In this document: positions 56,069 to 64,000 of the stretch, in pieces
Layout of the letters: each line of letters opens with the position of its first letter
How positions within the stretch are numbered: position 1 is the stretch's first letter
Origin: Neptunomonas antarctica
GTDB lineage: Bacteria > Pseudomonadota > Gammaproteobacteria > Pseudomonadales > Balneatricaceae
Assembly (NCBI RefSeq): GCF_001305295.1
Contig: NZ_LJSI01000051.1
Span: forward strand, 1-64,000
Reading direction: 5' to 3'
DNA length: 64,000 bases
Notes under the pieces: model-generated
What the model saw: the letters and a program-made list of their open reading frames with translations, nothing else
Database searches by the model: none
What the model was told of the DNA's origin: nothing
Translations under genes and position numbers: made by a program

Positions 56069-57102
56069 GGCTCCGGAGTTGAACGGTATTGCTGCTTTCG
56101 CTTGAGCTGATATTGTCTTACTGCTTTATTATGCGCAATCAGAGATGGAGAGAATTGATGACGCCCATCACCCTTGGCAACAAAATACAGCGCTTTTCCA
56201 ATATCAGGGTTTAATGCCGCGTGAATAGCCTCTCGCCCGACCATCGCTATAGGCGTAGGAGGCAACCCTGTTATTGTATAAGTATTATAAGGAGAAGGTG
56301 TACGTAGATCCTTACGGGTAATATTACCCTGATAATCATCCCCAATACCATATATCACCGTTGGATCGGTCTGCAGTCTCATCCCTATAGTTAAACGCTT
56401 AATAAAAACACCCGCTATAAGTGGTCGTTCTTCAGCGACAGCGGTTTCTTTCTCGACAATCGACGCCATAATCAGTGCCTCGTAAGGCGTTTTATAAGGC
56501 AACGTCTGATCTCTCTGTTGCCAATACTGATCGAGCACTTGCTGCATGGCTTTGTAGCTTCGCTGCAACAACTCGAGATCAGTCGAGTTTCGTTCTACCT
56601 GAAAGGTTTCGGCTAAAAATAATCCTTCAGGATGCAATTCGTCAGCCCCGATAGCCGCCAAAATTTCCTGGTCACTTTTATCGGCTAATGTCTGTTTAAC
56701 TACGTCTGCATGGGCTGCCAACACACTTCTCAGTTGCTTGAATACAGTACCTTCCACGATCGTAATACTATGCTGAACCCCTTTACCCTCAATTAACGTC
56801 GTGAGCAACTCGCTTGGCGTGAAATCTTTATTAATAAAATACTCACCCGCTTTAATCTGCCCGCCAAGCTTATTCATACGCACATAGATAGTAAAATAAA
56901 GTGGATTAGTGATGACTACAGCTTTTTCCAGTTGCCCGGACAAAGCGTTAAAAGAGGTTCCTTTCGAGACAACAAAAGAAGGAATATTTTTATCTAAAAA
57001 AAGAGGCGTTTCCATATAGCGATGCATGTCTTGCCACAGCCAAGCTAACGCGGCGGTACCGACAGATAACATAATAAAAAATACAACCAGTAAACGTTTC
57101 AA
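56065..57102 (-). CDS. mltG: Endolytic murein transglycosylase MltG
   Basis: YceG family protein of 345 residues with an N-terminal membrane helix (LLVVFFIMLSVGTAALAWLW), a LysM-like subdomain, and the catalytic domain with ASIVEKETAVAEERPLIAGVF (catalytic Glu) and LQTDPTVIYGIG. It cuts nascent glycan chains and helps set their length. The frame is open to 57162, but TTG 57102 overlaps the pabC stop as TTGA and has AGAGGA 8 nt upstream; the product then starts with the helix, as in homologues. Confidence 0.92.
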   Translation of the reverse strand: MKRLLVVFFIMLSVGTAALAWLWQDMHRYMETPLFLDKNIPSFVVSKGTSFNALSGQLEKAVVITNPLYFTIYVRMNKLGGQIKAGEYFINKDFTPSELLTTLIEGKGVQHSITIVEGTVFKQLRSVLAAHADVVKQTLADKSDQEILAAIGADELHPEGLFLAETFQVERNSTDLELLQRSYKAMQQVLDQYWQQRDQTLPYKTPYEALIMASIVEKETAVAEERPLIAGVFIKRLTIGMRLQTDPTVIYGIGDDYQGNITRKDLRTPSPYNTYTITGLPPTPIAMVGREAIHAALNPDIGKALYFVAKGDGRHQFSPSLIAHNKAVRQYQLKRKQQYRSTPEP

Positions 57103-57941
57103 ACGGAATTTTCCTCTTTCAATAATGTTTGTAACTGACCTGTTACAGGCCCTATTTCCCACGTCAATCCATCAAGCCTAATCACCGGCCAGATATCAAT
57201 CAGTGAATTACAGATAAATACTTCGTCAGCTTCATTGAGAACGTCAGGCATAAAGCGCCCTACAACAACCGGGATCTGATGTTTCAAAGCAAGCGCGAGC
57301 AACGTCGCCCGCATTACACCCGCTACTCCACATCGGTCAATATCAGGGGTATAAAGTACGCCAGCAGAACACCAGAAAAGATTACTCATGGTGCCCTCAA
57401 TGAGACAACCATCAGGATCTCTCATCAGACCTTCAGCAATATCAGTATTCTCCCACTCTCCTCTGGCAAGCACTTGCTCCAAGCGATTTAAATGCTTAAT
57501 ACCTGCAAGAAGTGGATTAATCGACAGCGGCGTATCACACCATCGCAGAATCACACCCTCAGCCGCTTTACGGGAGAAATCTGTTGCAGCAGTTAAGGAT
57601 GAGATAGTCGTAGGCCTAAGGGCTTTACTCGGAAAATACCCGCGAGGCCCTGAACCTCGGGTCACGGTCAGCTTCAGCACAGCAGTATCGTGTGAATTTA
57701 AAGGTAGTAACGCCTTCAGATCAGCGTCAAAGCGATCTTTTAGCCCGCCAAAAGGAATGCCTAAACGTTTGCAACCTAATTCCAGACGAGAAAAATGCGC
57801 ATCCCACAACAAGGGCTTATTGCTACAGACCTTAATGGTTTCAAATAAACCATCCCCGTAACACAAGCCCCGATCAGTAATCGCTAAAATTTGAGATGCT
57901 TGACCGTTAACTCGCGTCAGCTCTTGAATTATCTGATTCAT
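57099..57941 (-). CDS. pabC: Aminodeoxychorismate lyase
   Basis: Class IV PLP enzyme of 280 residues making p-aminobenzoate for folate. ITDRGLCYGDGLFETIKV, LKLTVTRGSGPRGYFP, the PLP Lys in AGIKHLNRLEQVLARGEW, and EGLMRDPDGCLIEGTMSNLF are typical. It follows fabF by 42 bp and is coupled to mltG. Confidence 0.93.
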   Translation of the reverse strand: MNQIIQELTRVNGQASQILAITDRGLCYGDGLFETIKVCSNKPLLWDAHFSRLELGCKRLGIPFGGLKDRFDADLKALLPLNSHDTAVLKLTVTRGSGPRGYFPSKALRPTTISSLTAATDFSRKAAEGVILRWCDTPLSINPLLAGIKHLNRLEQVLARGEWENTDIAEGLMRDPDGCLIEGTMSNLFWCSAGVLYTPDIDRCGVAGVMRATLLALALKHQIPVVVGRFMPDVLNEADEVFICNSLIDIWPVIRLDGLTWEIGPVTGQLQTLLKEENSV

Positions 57942-57983
57942 TATTCCGGCAACGATAGAATGAGGACACGAACGCCCTCATTA

Positions 57984-59222
57984 TCAGATTTTACGGAACA
58001 CCAGAGTACCGTTAGTTCCGCCAAATCCAAACGAGTTAGACACCGTAGCCTCAATCACACACGGTTGAGCATGATGAGCCACATAGTTCAAATCACACCC
58101 ATCAGACGGATCATCGAGATTAATAGTGGGAGGTGCGACCTGATCTCTGATGGCTAATATAGAAAAAATAGCCTCAACAGCACCCGCAGCACCCAGCAAA
58201 TGCCCAGTCATTGATTTAGTCGAACTCATACGCAGAGCAGATAATGAATTACCGAAAACTAATTTAGCGGCATTCGTTTCAGCTAAATCACCAGCCAACG
58301 TGGATGTACCATGAGCATTGATATAATGTATCTGATCAGGATTCAAACCAGCATCACGGATAGCGTTCGCCATTGAGGTCGCCGCACCTTCGCCCGTCGC
58401 AGGGGGGGATGTCATATGATACGCATCATCACTCATACCAAGACCTGATAACTCGCAGTAAATATGAGCGCCACGTGCTTTAGCATGCTCATACTCTTCA
58501 ACAACAAGGACACCCGCACCGTCACCCAACACAAAACCATCACGATCCCGATCCCACGGACGGCTGGCTTTTTGAGGATCATCGTTACGTGTAGACAGCG
58601 CCCGAGCGGCAGCAAAACCACCAAGACCCAGCTCGGTGGTAGCCATTTCAGCACCACCAGCCAACATCACATCAGCATCGCCGTACTGGATCATACGCAT
58701 AGCAGAACCAATATTATGTGTTCCGGTCGTACAGGCTGTGGTGATAGCTATATTTGGACCTTTCAAGCCATATTTAATAGCCAGATTGCCCGAAATCATA
58801 TTAATAATACTGCCTGGCACAAAGAACGGAGAGATCCTTCGAGGGCCACTTTTATTAAGTGTATTGTGAGTACTTTCTATCAATGAAAGCCCGCCGATAC
58901 CCGATCCGACCGCGCAACCAATACGCGTTGCATTCGCATCAGTTACTTCAATCCCCGAGTCTTTGATCGCCTGAGAGGCGGCCGCCATACCATACTGAAT
59001 AAATAGATCCATCTTGCGTGCATCTTTAGGATTCATGTACTCAGTAATATCGAAATTCTTTATCGACGCCGAGAAGCGTGTGGAAAACTCAGAAGCATCA
59101 AAATGCTCAATCATCGCCGCCCCACTTTTACCAGCCAGAATACAGTCCCAAGTATCCTTAACAGTGTTACCTAGCGGCGTAAGCATGCCCATTCCGGTAA
59201 CTACCACTCTTCTGCGAGACAT
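57984..59222 (-). CDS. fabF: 3-oxoacyl-ACP synthase II
   Basis: Condensing enzyme of 412 residues with the Cys-His-His triad: [18 protein letters not shown] (Cys), [16 protein letters not shown] (His) and [17 protein letters not shown] (His). It elongates acyl-ACP and in Gammaproteobacteria sets the share of cis-vaccenate with temperature. A terminator lies between acpP and fabF. Confidence 0.97.
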   Translation of the reverse strand: MSRRRVVVTGMGMLTPLGNTVKDTWDCILAGKSGAAMIEHFDASEFSTRFSASIKNFDITEYMNPKDARKMDLFIQYGMAAASQAIKDSGIEVTDANATRIGCAVGSGIGGLSLIESTHNTLNKSGPRRISPFFVPGSIINMISGNLAIKYGLKGPNIAITTACTTGTHNIGSAMRMIQYGDADVMLAGGAEMATTELGLGGFAAARALSTRNDDPQKASRPWDRDRDGFVLGDGAGVLVVEEYEHAKARGAHIYCELSGLGMSDDAYHMTSPPATGEGAATSMANAIRDAGLNPDQIHYINAHGTSTLAGDLAETNAAKLVFGNSLSALRMSSTKSMTGHLLGAAGAVEAIFSILAIRDQVAPPTINLDDPSDGCDLNYVAHHAQPCVIEATVSNSFGFGGTNGTLVFRKI

Positions 59223-59255
59223 AGGGCCACTCCAGTGTAAAATCTATAAAGATAG

Positions 59256-59290
59256 AAAAGCCGCACTCTAAAAATATAGATGCGGCTTTT
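59256..59290. terminator. Hairpin between acpP and fabF
   Basis: AAAAGCCGCA and TGCGGCTTTT form a 10-bp stem with a 15-nt loop. On the minus strand it follows the acpP stop by about 30 nt and has a short T run, so it can reduce readthrough into fabF and keep acpP messages in excess. Confidence 0.75.
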
Positions 59291-59321
59291 CGGTCAAGCT
59301 TTGATATCGATGACGAATCGA

Positions 59322-59555
59322 TTACTGATGAGCGCTTACGTAATCGATAGCCAACTGAACAGTAGTGATTTTTTCTGCTTCTTCGTCAGGAATCTCAGTT
59401 TCAAACTCTTCTTCAAGAGCCATAACCAACTCAACAGTGTCGAGAGAGTCAGCACCCAAGTCTTCAACGAAGGACGCTGCGTTTACAACTTCTTCTTCTT
59501 TAACACCCAGCTGTTCCGCGATGATTTTCTTAACGCGCTCTTCAATATTGCTCAT
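59322..59555 (-). CDS. acpP: Acyl carrier protein
   Basis: A 77-residue acidic protein with the phosphopantetheine Ser in [18 protein letters not shown]. It starts [17 protein letters not shown], nearly identical to other gammaproteobacterial ACPs. It carries acyl chains for FabD/G/F, PlsX and lipid A synthesis. It is 165 bp downstream of fabG, a gap with room for an extra promoter. Confidence 0.98.
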   Translation of the reverse strand: MSNIEERVKKIIAEQLGVKEEEVVNAASFVEDLGADSLDTVELVMALEEEFETEIPDEEAEKITTVQLAIDYVSAHQ

Positions 59556-59720
59556 AACTCTTCCTATCTCTTATCAACCCTTCACACCGAAGGTATGAAA
59601 TTGTGATTTTATTAGAACCTACCTAGACTTAGCAAGGAGGTAGTTTAAATTCGTTTCAGCTGACGGCCAATTATCAACAAATTGCAGGAAAACACAATTC
59701 CTAAAAGCAAATACTCTGAT

Positions 59721-60464
59721 TTAACTCATGTACATGCCGCCATTAACCTGAATAGTTTCGCCTGTAACATAAGCTCCACCCTCACTGGCAAGGAAACCTA
59801 CGACAGCAGCAATCTCTTCAGGACGACCCAGACGATTCATCGGAATCTGCGCCTGCAGAGCAGCTTTTTGCTCTTCCGGAAGCCCACTGGTCATATCGGT
59901 ATCAATAAAACCCGGAGCCACACAGTTAACGCTAATATTACGCGAACCAATTTCACGTGCAAGTGCCCGCGTAAAACCTTCCATGCCTGATTTCGCTGCA
60001 GCATAATTAGCCTGCCCCGCATTTCCCATAGACGCTACGACAGAACTCACGCTGATAATACGCCCCCAGCGAGCTTTTGTCATACCTCTTAGGCAACCTT
60101 TAACAACACGATAGACAGAAGTGAGGTTAGTATTCAGCACAGAATCCCACTCATCCTCTTTCATTCGCAGCATTATATTATCACGAGTGATACCTGCATT
60201 ATTAACCAAAATAGCAACGGCACCAAATTCGTCCTGAATTGTTTTTATAATCGCTTCAACCGATTCAGCTGACGCGACATCTAACGTCACGCCTCTGCCG
60301 CTAATACCCGCCTCTTTTAGATATTCACTAATTGACTCCGCACCAGAATCACTGGTTGCGGAACCGATAACAACAGCACCCTGACGACCTAACTCCAGCG
60401 CTATCGCCTTACCTATACCACGTGTTGCGCCTGTAACAAGGGCAATTTTCCCGTCAATACTCAT
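59721..60464 (-). CDS. fabG: 3-oxoacyl-ACP reductase
   Basis: Short-chain dehydrogenase of 247 residues: ALVTGATRGIGKAIALELGRQG, NNAGITRDNIMLRM, Ser of SVSSVVASMGNAGQ and YAAAKSG. The longest frame begins with GTG 60467; ATG 60464 has AAGGA 8 nt upstream. It is 18 bp downstream of fabD. Confidence 0.96.
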   Translation of the reverse strand: MSIDGKIALVTGATRGIGKAIALELGRQGAVVIGSATSDSGAESISEYLKEAGISGRGVTLDVASAESVEAIIKTIQDEFGAVAILVNNAGITRDNIMLRMKEDEWDSVLNTNLTSVYRVVKGCLRGMTKARWGRIISVSSVVASMGNAGQANYAAAKSGMEGFTRALAREIGSRNISVNCVAPGFIDTDMTSGLPEEQKAALQAQIPMNRLGRPEEIAAVVGFLASEGGAYVTGETIQVNGGMYMS

Positions 60465-60482
60465 CACAATATTCCTTCTCTG

Positions 60483-61415
60483 TTACAGCACCAAAGCCGC
60501 TTCCAGGCCAGCCGCATCATTAATCACTTTAATTACCAGCGACTTGTGAATTTTCTTATTTAAACCTGACAAAACTTTACCCGGACCGCACTCAATAGTC
60601 GTATTGACACCCTGATCAACCATCGCTTGCACGCTCTTAGTCCACAAAACAGGGCTATACAACTGAGCTAATAAATTTCCAGTCAATTGTTCAACACTTT
60701 CAGGCAATGCCGCTGAGACATTTTGCACAACGGGGATAGCAGGCATCGAAATGCTTATATTTGCTAACGAGATAGCCAACTTATCCGCCGCCGGCTTCAT
60801 CAGAGAGCAATGCGAAGGAACACTCACTGGCAAAGGTATCGCACGCTTAGCGCCCGCTTCTTTACACGCGACAATTGCTCTCTCAACTGCGGATTTTTCA
60901 CCCGCTATCACGACCTGCCCCGGGCAATTGTAATTAACCGGAGAAACGACCTGCCCCTGCTCAGCAAGCTGACAGCTCGTAAGAATAGCATCATCAGCCA
61001 ACCCTAGAATAGCCGCCATAGCACCAGTACCCGCAGGCACCGCCTGCTGCATATATTCACCACGCAAACGCACTAAATTAACAGCATCAGCAAACCCAAT
61101 AGCGCCAGAACAAACCAGCGCTGTATATTCGCCCAGACTATGACCTGCCATCATTGCAGGCTTTGCACCACCTTTTTCCAACCACAAACGCCACAAAGCA
61201 ACACCCGCCACCAATAACGCCGGTTGAGTTTTATCCGTTTGGTTTAAATCGGCCTCAGGGCCATTCCGAACAAGGTCCCATAAATCATAACCAAGAACCT
61301 CAGAAGCCTCAGCAAATGTAGCTTGAATAATTGGGTTTTCAGCAGCCAATTCGGCCAGCATACCAACTTGCTGGGAACCCTGCCCGGGGAAAACAAAAGC
61401 AAAAGACTGCGACAT
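60483..61415 (-). CDS. fabD: Malonyl CoA-ACP transacylase
   Basis: Transacylase of 310 residues with FVFPGQGSQQVGMLAELA, the nucleophile in MAGHSLGEYTALV, and VPSHCSLMKPAADKL with the catalytic His. The frame is open to 61427; ATG 61415 (MSQSFAFVFPGQ) matches homologues, while ATG 61424 is a close alternative and neither has a strong Shine-Dalgarno. Confidence 0.95.
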   Translation of the reverse strand: MSQSFAFVFPGQGSQQVGMLAELAAENPIIQATFAEASEVLGYDLWDLVRNGPEADLNQTDKTQPALLVAGVALWRLWLEKGGAKPAMMAGHSLGEYTALVCSGAIGFADAVNLVRLRGEYMQQAVPAGTGAMAAILGLADDAILTSCQLAEQGQVVSPVNYNCPGQVVIAGEKSAVERAIVACKEAGAKRAIPLPVSVPSHCSLMKPAADKLAISLANISISMPAIPVVQNVSAALPESVEQLTGNLLAQLYSPVLWTKSVQAMVDQGVNTTIECGPGKVLSGLNKKIHKSLVIKVINDAAGLEAALVL

Positions 61416-61510
61416 AGGTGCCATCAACTCGCTAAAATCTGATTACCGGCATAATGTACGTTATGCCAAAGGATGTATAGTTTACAATATTGACGCTAAA
61501 TTAGAACGCT

Positions 61511-62557
61511 CTATTCACTCGATCGCTCATCTGGTGCATTCATATAACACGCCAAACGCTCACTAATTCGAACCGGAACATTTTGCAAGACCTCTGCAAT
61601 AGCCTGATCAAGTGCATAACCAAAACATTTTTTATCCGCTCCGCCATGACTTTTTATCACGATACCCTGCAGCCCCAGAAGCGTTGCACCATTTCGCCGC
61701 GAAGGATCCATCTGAACCTGAATCTCTTTGAGTACAGGGCGAGATAGCAACGCCATCAAGCGGCGAACCCAATTACGTGTAAAGCTCTCCTGAACCTTAC
61801 ACGTAATTAAGCGCGCCAAACCTTCGCTACTTTTCAACACAACATTGCCAACAAAGCCATCACAAACAACAATATCTGCCTTGCCATCAAAGACATCATC
61901 ACCTTCAATGTAGCCAATATAATTCAATCCACTTTGTTGACTAATTAAGTCATTCGCAAGCCGCACCTGCTCATTACCCTTAATAATTTCTTCACCCACA
62001 TTCAACAAACCCACCGTTGGCCGCCGCTTCTGTTCAACGGCTTCCATCATAACGCTACCCATAATTGCAAATTGTAAAAGATGCTCAGCACTACAGTCGA
62101 CATTAGCGCCCAAATCAAGAATATAGCAATGCCCTGTCATGGTCGGTACAGATGCAATAATAGCGGGGCGATCAATACCGGGCAGCATTTTCAACACCAT
62201 ACGCCCGAAAGCCATCAAAGCACCCGTATTACCGGCACTAACACATGCGTCAGCACGCTTTTCACCCACTGCTTTAACCGCAAGACACATCGAAGAATCC
62301 TGTCGATGCCGAATCGCCGACGATGGTTTTTCATCCATAGAAACAGATTCACCCGCCGAAACAAGTTCCAGTCGCGATCTCAATAATTCAGGACAATTTT
62401 GCTTTGAAAAGACGTCGTCAAGCTGACTAATTTCACCTATCAGCAAGATTTCAAGATAAGGATAGCGCTTTAAAGCAGATATACATGCAGGAAGGATAAC
62501 GTGGGGACCAAAGTCCCCACCCATCGCATCAACCGAAAGAGTGACGCGATTCGACAA
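61511..62557 (-). CDS. plsX: Phosphate acyltransferase PlsX
   Basis: A 348-residue enzyme converting acyl-ACP to acyl-phosphate for phospholipid synthesis. LSVDAMGGDFGPHVILPA, SAGNTGALMAFGRMVLKM, LDLGANVDCSAEHLLQFA and DGFVGNVVLKSSEGLA are diagnostic. The only sensible start is TTG 62557, 5 bp after the rpmF stop, with GAG overlapping the end of rpmF; translation is probably coupled to rpmF. Confidence 0.94.
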   Translation of the reverse strand: MSNRVTLSVDAMGGDFGPHVILPACISALKRYPYLEILLIGEISQLDDVFSKQNCPELLRSRLELVSAGESVSMDEKPSSAIRHRQDSSMCLAVKAVGEKRADACVSAGNTGALMAFGRMVLKMLPGIDRPAIIASVPTMTGHCYILDLGANVDCSAEHLLQFAIMGSVMMEAVEQKRRPTVGLLNVGEEIIKGNEQVRLANDLISQQSGLNYIGYIEGDDVFDGKADIVVCDGFVGNVVLKSSEGLARLITCKVQESFTRNWVRRLMALLSRPVLKEIQVQMDPSRRNGATLLGLQGIVIKSHGGADKKCFGYALDQAIAEVLQNVPVRISERLACYMNAPDERSSE

Positions 62558-62562
62558 CGATA

Positions 62563-62742
62563 TTACTCGCTATCTAAATTTACAACCTGACGGCCGCGGT
62601 AGAAACCGTCAGCTGTCACTTGGTGACGACGGTGAGTTTCACCAGTCGTTGCGTCTACAGACAAAGTAGGACCAGTCAAAGCATCGTGCGAGCGGCGCAT
62701 ATCGCGACGTGAACGAGACTTTTTGTTTTTCTGTACTGCCAT
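62563..62742 (-). CDS. rpmF: 50S ribosomal protein L32
   Basis: A 59-residue basic protein: [20 protein letters not shown], then [20 protein letters not shown] and [16 protein letters not shown]. This is the zinc-free gammaproteobacterial L32. An AGGAG lies 7-8 nt before the ATG. It sits in the universal order yceD-rpmF-plsX-fabD. Confidence 0.97.
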   Translation of the reverse strand: MAVQKNKKSRSRRDMRRSHDALTGPTLSVDATTGETHRRHQVTADGFYRGRQVVNLDSE

Positions 62743-62760
62743 GGTAAGTTAACTCCTAAA

Positions 62761-63282
62761 TCATTTCTTATCAGCCTTTAACTGGGCTAATACTCTAAAC
62801 GGGTTCGGTTTTTCATTTTTTTGGTCTTCAGCGACATTCGCATCACCGAATTGGGTCTGAATACTACAGTCTGTATGGTATGGAACTAAAGGCAGACTGA
62901 GAATCAATTCCTCTTCAATGACGTACAATAGCTCGATATCTTCTTCTTCAACGATCAATGGATCATAATAGCGAGGCAGTTGCTGTGCCCTTTCCTCATT
63001 GAACGCGATTGCCAGATTAAAATCAGCCTGAACATCCACTTCGACCGCTTCCAGGCAACGCTGACAAGTCATGTGAACACGACCCTTAGCATCCCCTGTT
63101 ATAATACGAATTCTTCGTTCATCCAGCGAAAAGAGAAGATCCACACTAATAATATCGCCACCTTCTCTAAGATAGGACACCATTCGTGGCAGTTCTTCTA
63201 CACTGACCTGACCGGTAATTCGGACTCCCCGCTCAGCAAGCTTTCGCGGATCAACTATTTTCGGTAAGTTACCGTACGACAT
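62761..63282 (-). CDS. yceD: YceD family (DUF177) protein
   Basis: A 173-residue protein with the DUF177 pattern: [17 protein letters not shown] (CxxC) in the middle and [10 protein letters not shown] and [10 protein letters not shown] at the end. The family accumulates with rpmF and in plants is needed for 23S rRNA maturation; in bacteria its function is not settled. It is 18 bp upstream of rpmF and co-transcribed. Confidence 0.93.
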   Translation of the reverse strand: MSYGNLPKIVDPRKLAERGVRITGQVSVEELPRMVSYLREGGDIISVDLLFSLDERRIRIITGDAKGRVHMTCQRCLEAVEVDVQADFNLAIAFNEERAQQLPRYYDPLIVEEEDIELLYVIEEELILSLPLVPYHTDCSIQTQFGDANVAEDQKNEKPNPFRVLAQLKADKK

Positions 63283-63405
63283 AAGCGCGCAATTCTAGGG
63301 CCCAGCGGCCCTCCTGTCAAAGGAAAATGGGGTTTCAGTATTAAAAATAACATTTCTATTTTACGTGTTTGCGCATCAATAAATAAGTCTTTCAGGAAAA
63401 GAATC

Positions 63406-63984
63406 ATGCAGTCTCTTATTTTAGCCTCCAGTTCACCCTATAGGCGCGCCCTTTTAGACAAACTTCAGCTGCCTTATCGTTGCCACAGCCCGGATATTGA
63501 CGAAAGCAGACGACCCGACGAAACAGCAGAAAGTCTGGTGATGCGTCTGGCCGAGGAGAAAGCTAAAGCTGTCGCAAAGCATTATCCACAAGGAGTTATC
63601 ATTGGATCAGATCAGGTTGCCGTTTTAGATACCGCTATTCTCGGCAAACCAGGCACCAGAGAGAATGCGATAGCCCAATTACAGCAGGCCTCGGGTAAAC
63701 GGGTTACATTTCTGACCGGATTAGCCGTACTAAACACCACAAACAACCATATCCAAACTGAAGTCATTCCTTTTCACGTGCACTTTCGGCATTTAACCAC
63801 ACAGATGATTGAACGCTATATCGATAAGGAAAACCCTTTGGACTGCGCAGGAAGCTTCAAATCAGAAGGACTCGGTATTGTTCTATTCGAAAAACTTGAA
63901 GGTGATGACCCTAACGCCCTGATAGGGCTTCCGCTGATACGGCTAACCTCCATGCTAGCCACACTTAACATCGACGCTTTATAA
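63406..63984 (+). CDS. maf: Maf family nucleotide pyrophosphatase (YceF type)
   Basis: A 192-residue pyrophosphatase: [44 protein letters not shown] and [12 protein letters not shown]. The CHSPDIDE and GSF-SEGLG signatures are of the YceF branch, which hydrolyses 7-methyl-GTP. It is divergent from yceD-rpmF, as in E. coli. The Shine-Dalgarno AGGAAAAG lies close before ATG 63406. Confidence 0.92.
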   Translation: MQSLILASSSPYRRALLDKLQLPYRCHSPDIDESRRPDETAESLVMRLAEEKAKAVAKHYPQGVIIGSDQVAVLDTAILGKPGTRENAIAQLQQASGKRVTFLTGLAVLNTTNNHIQTEVIPFHVHFRHLTTQMIERYIDKENPLDCAGSFKSEGLGIVLFEKLEGDDPNALIGLPLIRLTSMLATLNIDAL

Positions 63985-64000
63985 GCCAACGAAGCTATTT

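Overview
The window is a typical gammaproteobacterial chromosome segment with moderate GC. Its gene orders recur in Pseudomonas and in marine Oceanospirillales-type bacteria: leuCDB-asd-usg-fimV-truA-trpFBA-accD-folC-SPOR-cvpA-purF-metZ; pgsA-uvrC beside a tRNA cluster; yccA-tusDCBE; and rpmF-plsX-fabDG-acpP-fabF-pabC-mltG-tmk-holB-pilZ-tatD. The assignment to a marine Oceanospirillales-like organism is inferred from this synteny and from protein character. I could not run any search.

Layout. 1-5.4 kb: the 3' end of ETF-ubiquinone oxidoreductase, a YgjP-type metallopeptidase, a conserved unknown, the three AmmeMemoRadiSam genes (AMMECR1, MEMO and a radical SAM enzyme) and dusC. 5.4-24.8 kb: thpR, then a long run of minus-strand biosynthetic genes for methionine, purine, folate, fatty acid, tryptophan, aspartate-family and leucine pathways, plus fimV for type IV pili. 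25-28 kb: a Cys-motif mini-protein, a HisA of the eukaryotic subfamily, and minCDE. 29-33.9 kb: an arginine deiminase operon, arcDABC, with a YfcC-type transporter in the arcD position.

34-38.8 kb is the accessory island and the least ordinary part. It holds the end of a decayed prophage tail module (one intact hub-like gene and two related, frameshifted downstream fragments), a divergent trypsin-like protease, three tandem hairpins that look like a structured leader RNA, a Mu-type Com zinc protein overlapping a DNA adenine methylase, a small unknown gene, and about 65 perfect copies of a 9-bp repeat. It ends at the 3' end of a tRNA-Leu/Cys/Gly operon, a plausible integration target.

39-64 kb: pgsA-uvrC, a DUF1853 gene, assorted metabolic enzymes (beta-hydroxyacid dehydrogenase, alanine-glyoxylate-type aminotransferase, MTA/SAH nucleosidase, malate dehydrogenase), the TusBCDE sulfur relay for tRNA 2-thiolation, a stand-alone CheW, a radical SAM gene joined to tatD, pilZ, DNA replication and lipid genes, L32 and maf. 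Several starts differ from the longest open frame and were moved by Shine-Dalgarno spacing; these are noted in each entry.
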